10,384 bases of DNA from assembly GCA_902783355.1 (NCBI GenBank), contig CACZQQ010000149.1:1-10384 (forward strand). The letters run 5' to 3'. A program made the position numbers and the translations under genes. The DNA comes from an uncultured bacterium (GTDB lineage: Bacteria; Verrucomicrobiota; Lentisphaeria; Oligosphaerales; Oligosphaeraceae). The notes under the pieces are model-generated. The model searched no databases, was not told where the DNA came from, and saw nothing but the letters and a program-made list of their open reading frames with translations. Numbering within the stretch: position 1 is the first letter of the stretch; each line of letters begins with the position of its first letter. Below, piece by piece: positions 5,145 to 10,384 of this stretch.

Positions 5145-7973
5145 TCAGTATCCGACGGGGCGGCCGCCGTCGTCGATGCGCTGCCCGAGGCGGCGCGCGG
5201 CGCCTTCGTGCGACTCCGTCAGGCGTTGCAGAAGGGCCTCCGGCGGCCAAGCAGGCGCGGGCGCGTACGCGCGCGATTCCAAATATTTCAGCAGGACGTG
5301 GCGCATCCACGCGGAGGCCGGATCGTCCGCCTTGAAGGCGAAGCCGCAGACGAGCAGCCGCCCCGCCCCCACGGCGTACTCCGACAGCAGCGACTCGCGG
5401 CGGATCAGCTTGAAGCTCGGAATCAGCTCGAAGATGGGCCGGAAGGGCGGCATGGCGGCATCCGTGACAAGCGAACGGGAGCCTGTCATCATCGGGAAGA
5501 ACTGCCAGTCCGCGAAGCCCTCCTGCGGGAAGCGCTCCCAGACGGGATGCAGACGCGGGATGGCGCCAGAATGCCCCAGCGAGCGCCCCGACGTGTGCGG
5601 GCGGAAGTTCTCGGGCAGCGTCTCGCCGGGGAAGCCGTCCGTCAGCAGGACGGCGCCGCCGTCGGCCATGAAGCGCACCGTCTCTTCGTCCAGCGCGGCG
5701 GCGCAGCGCACGCCCTGCGGCGGCGGTTCGTCGGCCGCCACTTCGGGGAAGACCCAGAAGCGCCAGTGGTTCTCGCGGCGGAAGGCGCCGTCAATGAAAT
5801 CGACGCGCAGGACGCAGGCGCACGCCTCCCGCCATGGCGGCAGGTCGAACGCCACGCGGCCAATCGGGACGACCGCGCCGACGGGAACCGCGGGCGCGGC
5901 GATCTCGCCGGAGGCGACCCCCGCGCCGCTCTCCAATTCGAATGACCAAACCAACTTCCCATCCTTCAACGGCTTATCGCCGTAGTGGGAGAGGAGGATC
6001 TCCTCGGAGAAGCGGCTTCCCGCGGCGCGGTTGCGACGGTTGAGGGCGCCGCAGAGGAGGATTGTCTCGTCGTTGTAGCGGCGCACGTCGGCGACGGTCT
6101 CGCCGAATTTCTCCTCGTAGAACTCGTTGAAGACGCCGCAGGGATAGCCGATGAGGTGCCAGTGGGTGTCGATGCCGCCGAGGAAGTCGAAGCCCGCGAT
6201 GGAGGGACAGCTGCGGATGTTCTCGAAGAGCTGCTTTCGCAGGGAGGAGATGAAGCGGCAGTTGCGCTCGTAGTAGAGGCGCGCGTACTGGTAGACGCCA
6301 TGCTTTTCCATGTTCTCGCGGGCCGCCTTGAAGAGGTCGGTGCCGATGAAGGTGCCTTCGTAGCGCCTCTCCAGCGAGAAGTCCAGATAGCCGCCGAGGA
6401 TGCCGTTCTCGTGGCTCAGGCAGGGCCGCCCGTAGACATGCTGCATGGCCTCCAGCGTCTCCACGCCAGGGAAGATGTCGTGGTGGTAGCTGAAGTGGCC
6501 GCCGAAATACGCGCCGAAGACGTCCGCAATCCGCCGCACGGCCGCCATGCGCTCCGGGTCGTGCGTGAAGGGCTCCTGCACGAGCTTCTGCTCCGGCGTG
6601 AAGCCGTACTCGACGCCGCGCATGGCCTCCTGCGGATTGAAGAGCATGCCCGGCGCCAGCGCGTGAAGCCGCTCCGCGAGGCGGCGCAGGCGGTCGAGCG
6701 CCACCTCGTCCAGATGCTTTTCGTTCCCCTCGCAGAGGATGACCGCGCAGGGATGGCGGCGGATGAGCCGGATGACGGCCTCCGCCTCGTCGAAGGTGTA
6801 GACCGACGGCAGCTCCGTCTGCACGAGGAAACCCAGCTCGTCGCATGCGTCGTAGAAGGGCTCCGGCGGACACCACGTGTGGCAGCGGATGAAGTTGAAG
6901 CCCGCCGCCTTCAGCACGCCCAGGTCGCGCATGTACTTCGCCTTGTCGAAATGCGGGTTGCAGGTCTCCGGGAAGTAGCAGTGCTCCGTGACGCCGCGGA
7001 AGTAGGTCGGCTTCCCGTTGAGCAGGATGGCGTTCCCCTCGATGCCGACGGTGCGCGCGCCCCACTTGCGGGAAGAATTATCTATAACTACTTGATTATC
7101 AATTAGTTGCAGTTCAGCGTCATAGAGGACGGGCGCGCGGTCGCTCCACAGGCGCGGCGGAACCTTCCCCGTGGTGAAATCCACCTCGTCGCCGCCGCAG
7201 GCAACCTCCCCTGAATCGACGATTGCGCCGTCGTGGTCCTTCAGCGACCAGCGGAGGCGCTTGCCGGCGCCGTCCACGAGCACGGCGTGCCAGCGCGGCC
7301 GCCCTTTCGCGAAGGAGATGAACCAATCTGCGATGCGGCCCCCCTGCGTGACCTTGAGGGAGACGCCGCCGCCGATGCCGCCGCGCTCCGACTGGTAGCC
7401 CTGCGCGGCGAGTCCGCGGTGCTGCCCCGGCCGTGCGCCGAAGGGGATGCCGTCGTGCGTGCCGTCCAGCCGATGGTAGGCGCCGCCGTCGTCGTGGAGG
7501 TTGCAGACGGCGATGACGAGTTCGTTCTCCTCGCCATGGCGCAGGAGGCCCGTCAGGTCGAAGTCGGTGGCGGTCGAATAGCCGGTGGCCGTCCCCGCGA
7601 CCGCGCCGTTGCAGAGGACGGTGCAGCCCCACATGGCGGGGCCGACGGTCAGGACGGCGTGGCTGCCGGCGGGGAAGTCGGCCACGAAGCGCCGACGGCA
7701 GTAGCCCGTGCCGACGAGGAAGGAGCTGGCCGCGTGGGGCGTCAGCGACCGCCCCATGGGGAAGTGCGGCTTGCGGTAGTCGGGGTTGAAGCGCGCCGTC
7801 AGCCCGAAGAAGTCCTCTTCGTCGAAGAGGTCGTAGTGGTCGTCCCAGTAGCCGGGCACGCGCATGGCGCCCGTGTACTCCTTCGCGTCGGGCAGCGGCG
7901 CCCCCGGCGTGTATTTCTGCGGCGAATAGAAGAACTCCCACAGTCCGTTCAGTGAAATCGTCCTTGGCTCCAT
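5145..7973 (-). CDS. Glycoside hydrolase family 2 protein with C-terminal extension
   Basis: A 942-residue protein. ATG at 7973 is preferred over the in-frame ATG at 8000 because GGAGAG lies five bases before it and the protein then opens MEPRTISLNGLWEF, the usual GH2 start. Order: sugar-binding jelly roll (about 5-210), Ig-like sandwich (215-310), catalytic barrel (about 312-640) opening with ILLNGKPTYFRGV, and extra domains (650-942). The barrel shows GFNFIRCHTWCPPEPFYDACDELGF, acid/base Glu418 in CEGNE and a candidate nucleophile Glu522 in LSHENG. Family members hydrolyse beta-galactosides, beta-glucuronides, beta-mannosides or related ends; the substrate cannot be told here. Residues near 755-885 (FMADGGAVLLTDGF, GAGRLLVCGFAF) resemble a glutamine-amidotransferase-like fold. 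There is no signal peptide or membrane segment, so it probably acts in the cytosol on imported sugars. No transporter is adjacent. Confidence 0.9.
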   Translation of the reverse strand: MEPRTISLNGLWEFFYSPQKYTPGAPLPDAKEYTGAMRVPGYWDDHYDLFDEEDFFGLTARFNPDYRKPHFPMGRSLTPHAASSFLVGTGYCRRRFVADFPAGSHAVLTVGPAMWGCTVLCNGAVAGTATGYSTATDFDLTGLLRHGEENELVIAVCNLHDDGGAYHRLDGTHDGIPFGARPGQHRGLAAQGYQSERGGIGGGVSLKVTQGGRIADWFISFAKGRPRWHAVLVDGAGKRLRWSLKDHDGAIVDSGEVACGGDEVDFTTGKVPPRLWSDRAPVLYDAELQLIDNQVVIDNSSRKWGARTVGIEGNAILLNGKPTYFRGVTEHCYFPETCNPHFDKAKYMRDLGVLKAAGFNFIRCHTWCPPEPFYDACDELGFLVQTELPSVYTFDEAEAVIRLIRRHPCAVILCEGNEKHLDEVALDRLRRLAERLHALAPGMLFNPQEAMRGVEYGFTPEQKLVQEPFTHDPERMAAVRRIADVFGAYFGGHFSYHHDIFPGVETLEAMQHVYGRPCLSHENGILGGYLDFSLERRYEGTFIGTDLFKAARENMEKHGVYQYARLYYERNCRFISSLRKQLFENIRSCPSIAGFDFLGGIDTHWHLIGYPCGVFNEFYEEKFGETVADVRRYNDETILLCGALNRRNRAAGSRFSEEILLSHYGDKPLKDGKLVWSFELESGAGVASGEIAAPAVPVGAVVPIGRVAFDLPPWREACACVLRVDFIDGAFRRENHWRFWVFPEVAADEPPPQGVRCAAALDEETVRFMADGGAVLLTDGFPGETLPENFRPHTSGRSLGHSGAIPRLHPVWERFPQEGFADWQFFPMMTGSRSLVTDAAMPPFRPIFELIPSFKLIRRESLLSEYAVGAGRLLVCGFAFKADDPASAWMRHVLLKYLESRAYAPAPAWPPEALLQRLTESHEGAARRLGQRIDDGGRPVGY
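7086..7108. repeat. AT-rich near-perfect palindrome inside the GH2 gene
   Basis: AACTA (7086-7090) and TTGAT (7092-7096) are mirrored by ATCAA (7098-7102) and TAGTT (7104-7108) around T7097. Ten of eleven pairs match. It lies in a roughly 40-base AT-rich patch (about 7075-7116) within a strongly GC-rich gene and encodes about residues 288-301 of the hydrolase using codons otherwise rare there (CTA, ATT, AAT, GTA, ATA). Confidence 0.6.
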
Positions 7974-7978
7974 GATGT

Positions 7979-7984
7979 CTCTCC
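7979..7984 (-). promoter_or_regulatory. Ribosome binding site deciding the GH2 start
   Basis: GGAGAG on the minus strand, five bases before ATG at 7973. The alternative ATG at 8000 has no comparable site, which fixes the shorter start. Confidence 0.65.
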
Positions 7985-8027
7985 GTGAAAGTGTGGCCAT
8001 CCGCGAAACGGCGGCTCTTCTTGCGCT

Positions 8028-8615
8028 TTAGAATGCACGCAACAACTGGTGATAGAATTCTCCCTCGTCCTGCGCGGTGCGCTCGCCGAATTTGCGGAAC
8101 CCATGTCTTTCATAGAAATCAAGCAGCTTCCGCACATTCTCGCATTCAAGAAAGACAAGGCCCCCGCCGATGCGCCACTGGATCTCTGCGAGCGTCCGCA
8201 TGGCGGCCTCCAGCAATTCGCCGCCTGTGGCAGTTTCGCCGGCCAGCGGCGCGGCGTTTTTGGCCAACTGGGCGATAAGGAAAGCCGAAGCCAGCAATTG
8301 CCCGTTTTCCGCAGGTCCCTCAAGAGGCCGCACGCAGAATTGCCGCACGCGTCTCCGCCGCTGGCCATCCAGCCGTTCACGGTCGAAAAGGACCGGCTTG
8401 TGCGTCAGCGTGAAGAAACCTGCCAACTCGCCGCCCCCATTCAAAACGAGATAGGTGATGGCGAAGCGCTGGCGGGCACAGGATATGGCATTGGCCCGGA
8501 GAAAGTGCTCAATATGCCTGTTCTGCGGGCATTGAAAAGCCTGCAAGGCTGAATTAACAGACGCCTCAGGGTTATTCTTGAGCAAATCCAGTAAATTGAT
8601 TATTTCGAACCGCAT
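8028..8615 (-). CDS. GNAT-family acetyltransferase, candidate toxin of a two-gene unit
   Basis: A 195-residue protein. The C-terminal half carries GNAT features: a beta strand and acetyl-CoA-side helix (GGELLEAAMRTLAEIQ, 131-146), the strand GGGLVFLECEN (150-160), and the end motif LLDFYERHGFRKFGE (164-178). The N-terminal half contains YLVLNGGGELAGFFTLTHK (55-73), the strand pair that opens the GNAT fold. By family it should move an acetyl group from acetyl-CoA to an amine; the substrate is unknown. The start overlaps the end of the 65-residue upstream gene by 16 bases, implying translational coupling. GNAT enzymes coupled to a small upstream partner include tRNA-acetylating toxins such as TacT and AtaT, but those partners are DNA-binding proteins and this one shows no clear DNA-binding motif. 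The hydrolase starts 54 bases downstream with no terminator seen, so read-through is possible. Confidence 0.8.
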   Translation of the reverse strand: MRFEIINLLDLLKNNPEASVNSALQAFQCPQNRHIEHFLRANAISCARQRFAITYLVLNGGGELAGFFTLTHKPVLFDRERLDGQRRRRVRQFCVRPLEGPAENGQLLASAFLIAQLAKNAAPLAGETATGGELLEAAMRTLAEIQWRIGGGLVFLECENVRKLLDFYERHGFRKFGERTAQDEGEFYHQLLRAF

Positions 8616-8797
8616 CCGTACCTTTTCATCAATTTCTCACAAGCCTCTTTGATTTCCTCCTCTGTCTGGAGGATTTTCATATTGCACTTGACCTTCGGCG
8701 GCTGGTGCTTGAGAGACCATTCGTAGGCGTCCGCAAAGGCGTCCGCCTTGGCGTTGTCGCGGATGCTGAAATCTGCATAGATGCTTGAAGTCGCCAT
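8600..8797 (-). CDS. Small protein coupled to the GNAT gene, candidate antitoxin
   Basis: A 65-residue protein with opening MATSSIYADFSIRDNAKADAF, a short beta-like start followed by an acidic helix, a central basic segment with KHQPPKVKCNMK (30-41) and a helical C-terminus (EEEIKEACEKLMKRYG). It has the strongest ribosome site in the window and its own promoter, and its stop overlaps the GNAT start by 16 bases. The arrangement is that of an antitoxin placed first in a type II toxin-antitoxin operon. I do not recognise a named family with certainty and no helix-turn-helix or ribbon-helix-helix is evident. It could instead be a modulator or a substrate of the enzyme. That it is a real gene is well supported; the antitoxin role is inferred. 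Confidence 0.7.
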   Translation of the reverse strand: MATSSIYADFSIRDNAKADAFADAYEWSLKHQPPKVKCNMKILQTEEEIKEACEKLMKRYGCGSK

Positions 8798-8799
8798 TT

Positions 8800-8810
8800 C
8801 TCCTCCTCCT
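8800..8810 (-). promoter_or_regulatory. Strong Shine-Dalgarno of the small GNAT-partner gene
   Basis: AGGAGGAGGAG on the minus strand ends two bases before ATG at 8797, so one of the overlapping AGGAGG units sits at a good distance. It fits higher synthesis of the first protein than of the GNAT enzyme, as expected for an antitoxin. Confidence 0.75.
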
Positions 8811-8859
8811 AATTCGCTTCTGTATCGTCTTCAACGGGATTCCGCCCGACATACGGCTA

Positions 8860-8887
8860 AATATACGCCATTTTCACAAAAAGTCAA
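8860..8887 (-). promoter_or_regulatory. Promoter of the small protein-GNAT unit
   Basis: On the minus strand TTGACT (8887-8882) and TATATT (8865-8860) are separated by 16 bases, each matching five of six sigma70 consensus positions. This is the best-looking promoter in the window and lies about 60 bases before the small gene. Confidence 0.65.
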
Positions 8888-8918
8888 GCGCGCAGAAAAA
8901 AAGACTGGCCATCCGCGC

Positions 8919-9053
8919 GCAGGTCTCCACAACGCCGCCAGCGTCCGCAAAAGCCTCCTGCGTCTCGTCGAACTCGACACCCTCCAGGTGGACGAGCAGG
9001 GCAGCTACCGCATCGCAAACCCCTTCTTCCGCGAATGGCTCAGGCGACAGTAG
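8919..9053 (+). pseudogene. C-terminal remnant of an AAA-type ATPase gene
   Basis: Forty-four codons ending in TAG at 9051-9053 read AGLHNAASVRKSLLRLVELD and, after a short gap, GSYRIANPFFREWLRRQ. This matches the winged-helix C-terminus of a large prokaryotic ATPase family (ATPase_2 type), whose members end with a loop of the form GLS-SSV-ALK-L followed by a DPFF--WLRR motif. The P-loop and all other parts are absent. Upstream lies the promoter of the divergent small protein-GNAT unit, so the 5' part was lost by deletion or replacement. The open frame extends left to 8781, but that part shows no family resemblance. It is probably not expressed. Confidence 0.65.
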
Positions 9054-9071
9054 GATTATACCAAATAGTAT

Positions 9072-9098
9072 AATGTGGGTATCTAGTTGACGGAGCCA
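9072..9098 (+). repeat. Left terminal inverted repeat of the IS1595-like element
   Basis: It begins AATGTGGGTATCTAGTTGAC and matches the reverse complement of 10142-10168 except at 9095. The outer edge partly overlaps a 6-bp inverted repeat TTATAC/GTATAA (9056-9061, 9068-9073). Confidence 0.88.
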
Positions 9099-9112
9099 TT
9101 TTTGATGAGCCA

Positions 9113-10112
9113 CTAAATGTTGGATGAAATGATTTCTGTCAAGGTGGCTGGACCGTGCAGCACTGAAAGCTGCGCAAGTCTCCAGAACAGCATTCCCCGA
9201 TTCCTTGAATTTCTTCGATTGAACCGAAACGTAAACTCATTCAGGTAGTCCTGGACATGGTCCTTTCCCAACGAGCCTTGCAATGTTCCGGGAATCCATC
9301 TCTTCACGAGGCTGATGACAAGATGGCATTCCGGCGGCGGCGAATCGTAATCCCTGACAGCATCTTCTCCAAACGGATTTGCAAGTGTCTCCCTCTTTCG
9401 CCTTGCCGCGGCGGAAGGGTGGATGACATGCCCGTATCCGAAGCTTTCAAGCAAGTTGTGGGGCTGCCATCCATCCGTGACCAATGTCGAACCCGGCTCG
9501 ACATTCTCCAGAACCGCCTTCGCGATGCTCTCGCCGGAGGCGTCCGAAAGGCGGGCAAGCCTGATTCGCCCAATCGCCTTTGCCGGCTTGTCCGCCCTGG
9601 CGTCCCGGAAGTGCCTGTCTTCCACTGCGACAGGCACAAGCACCTTTCCGTCCGCCCCACGCCCCCCTTTCCCCCTCGCGTGTCCCGCCGATGTAGGTTT
9701 CGTCGACCTCCACAGTCCCGGAAAGACGTTCGCGGCCAGGGCGCACCATTGCCTTGCGCAGCTTGTGCAGGCAAAGCCACGGGGTCTGGCATGTGCCCAG
9801 CCCGAGCGAACGCTGGAGGCTCAGGGCGCTGATGCCGTTTTTCTGCAGGCGGAGATGCCACATGACACGAAACCAGGTCAAAAGCGGCGTGTGCGGATCC
9901 TGGAAAACCGTCCCGGAGGTCACGGAAAACCTCCTGCCGCAATCCGCGCACTTGATCTTGCCATTTGACTTCAGCCAGCTTTTCCGCCGGGAATGGCAGG
10001 CAGGACACTCGTAGCCATCAGGCCAGCGGAGGGAAAGGATGTGCCGCAGACAATCTTCATCGTTCTTGAAAAAGGCTTCAAATTCCTTTGTGTTTTTTGG
10101 GTATGCGTCCAT
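9113..10112 (-). pseudogene. IS1595-family transposase, frameshifted
   Basis: ATG at 10112 opens a frame with a zinc ribbon (Cys36, Cys39, Cys55, Cys58) and the first catalytic block VEVDETYIGGT with Asp137. After a run of six G at 9667-9662 the family sequence continues one base out of register as GRGADGKVLVPVAVED, LVTDGWQPHN (second Asp) and GTLQGSLGKDHVQDYLNEFT leading into FRFNRR, ending at TAG 9113. Skipping one G joins the halves into 332 residues, the usual IS1595 length. A +1 shift is needed; the common IS trick is -1 on A or T slippery runs, so a disabling mutation or a homopolymer sequencing error is more likely than programmed shifting. The first frame alone would stop near 9447 and lacks two of the three catalytic residues. 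Confidence 0.88.
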
Positions 10113-10125
10113 ACCCGCACTTTAA

Positions 10126-10153
10126 ACACTAGATGTGGATTTGGGTCCGTCAA
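10126..10153 (-). promoter_or_regulatory. Candidate transposase promoter with -35 in the terminal repeat
   Basis: TTGACG (10153-10148) lies in the right inverted repeat and TAGTGT (10131-10126) follows after 16 bases on the minus strand, pointing into the transposase. The -35 is good and the -10 poor. A -35 inside the end of an insertion sequence is common. Confidence 0.3.
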
Positions 10154-10168
10154 CTAGATACCCACATT
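10142..10168 (-). repeat. Right terminal inverted repeat of the IS1595-like element
   Basis: The inverse partner of 9072-9098, with 26 of 27 positions matching and the mismatch at 10145. Confidence 0.88.
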
Positions 10169-10202
10169 TCACAATATCTTCTAATCAATGACTTACATGG
10201 AA

Positions 10203-10262
10203 ATTACTCGTGCAATCAATTCGCGTGATTGCTTGCTTGAATTGTCTAATTGCACGAGCAAT
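10203..10262. repeat. Long imperfect inverted repeat, possible hairpin or cruciform
   Basis: ATTACTCGTGCAAT (10203-10216) pairs with ATTGCACGAGCAAT (10249-10262) at 13 of 14 positions. Directly inside, CAATTC (10217-10222) pairs with GAATTG (10239-10244), leaving a four-base bulge and a 16-base loop. T5 (10264-10268) follows on the plus strand, so it could act as a terminator for plus-strand transcription. It could also be the end structure of a second mobile element or a protein-binding site. Confidence 0.6.
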
Positions 10263-10280
10263 CTTTTTCATACTATACAC

Positions 10281-10296
10281 AAAAAAAAAAAAAAAA
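10281..10296 (+). repeat. A16 homopolymer
   Basis: Sixteen consecutive A residues in the intergenic flank, with two shorter A runs (10310-10317 and 10330-10335) just after. Such tracts bend DNA and are prone to slippage and sequencing error. Confidence 0.9.
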
Positions 10297-10384
10297 CAAG
10301 GCATGTTCTAAAAAAAATCAAGGAGGCATAAAAAACGCAGTTATAAGGCATGTCGTGAAAAAGCCGAAACTGCTTGCAGGATGA

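Larger units (their letters stand above)
9072..10168 (-). mobile_element. IS1595-family insertion sequence (ISPna2-like), about 1.1 kb
   Basis: The element is bounded by 27-bp inverted ends (9072-9098 and 10142-10168) that agree at 26 positions and contain GGGTATCTAGTTGACGGA. It holds one transposase frame on the minus strand, broken by a frameshift. The length, zinc-ribbon N-terminus and YLNEFTFRFNRR block fit the IS1595 family. No matching 8-bp target duplication is found next to either end under several choices of boundary. The element sits 18 bases after the stop of the ATPase remnant. Confidence 0.88.
10169..10384. other. AT-rich non-coding flank right of the insertion sequence
   Basis: There is no supportable gene here. 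Every frame with a normal start codon closes within a few codons, apart from an ATG at 10381 that leaves the window. Base composition is far more AT-rich than the left half. It contains the inverted repeat at 10203-10262, an A16 run and a 9-base direct repeat AAGGCATGT (10298-10306 and 10345-10353). A good Shine-Dalgarno, AAGGAGG (10320-10326), has no ATG, GTG or TTG at a usable distance. Confidence 0.6.

Noticed and set aside
5985..7106. Open frames of 373, 363, 288 and 273 codons overlapping the hydrolase on both strands.
   Set aside because: They overlap a GH2 gene with intact catalytic motifs and show only the biased composition of shifted GC-rich codons.
9056..9073. TTATAC-N6-GTATAA inverted repeat beside the left end of the insertion sequence.
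   Set aside because: Only six AT-rich pairs, partly overlapping the element's end; probably chance or a preferred target shape.
10320..10384. AAGGAGG as the ribosome site of a gene leaving the right edge.
   Set aside because: No ATG, GTG or TTG lies at a workable distance; ATG at 10350 stops after two codons and the frame through ATG at 10381 has no start near the site.

Overview
The window is GC-rich DNA whose conserved part looks like a member of the PVC group (Verrucomicrobiota, Lentisphaerota or Kiritimatiellota). The clue is a pilus operon in which a PilM-type actin-like protein is followed by a protein resembling Akkermansia Amuc_1100. The phylum is inferred from protein resemblance alone, and no database search was possible.

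Layout, left to right. (1) 1-3102, minus strand: a type IV pilus-like inner-membrane assembly operon. It has a PilM-PilN fusion (1003-3102) followed by a PilO/Amuc_1100-like protein (954 down to 1) that runs off the left edge without a stop. (2) 3103-3296: leader with a candidate promoter, a palindrome and a strong hairpin just after guaB. (3) 3297-4793, minus: guaB, IMP dehydrogenase. (4) 4794-5016: guaB upstream region containing a run of abutting perfect palindromes. (5) 5017-5106, plus: tRNA-Ser(UGA) with encoded CCA. (6) 5145-7973, minus: a large family 2 glycoside hydrolase with a C-terminal extension and no signal peptide. (7) 8028-8797, minus: a two-gene unit, a 65-residue protein overlapping a GNAT acetyltransferase, with its own promoter and strong ribosome site; it is arranged like a toxin-antitoxin pair. 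(8) 8919-9053, plus: the last 44 codons of a lost ATPase gene. (9) 9072-10168: an IS1595-like insertion sequence with 27-bp ends and a frameshifted transposase. (10) 10169-10384: AT-rich non-coding DNA with a long inverted repeat and an A16 run.

The left half (pilus genes, guaB, tRNA) reads as core genome. From the tRNA rightwards the content becomes accessory: a sugar hydrolase, a candidate toxin-antitoxin pair, a gene remnant, an insertion sequence and an AT-rich flank. No wholly new system is proven. The best leads are the PilM-PilN fusion with two low-complexity inserts, the palindrome array upstream of guaB, an AT-rich palindromic island inside the hydrolase gene, and the GNAT two-gene unit.
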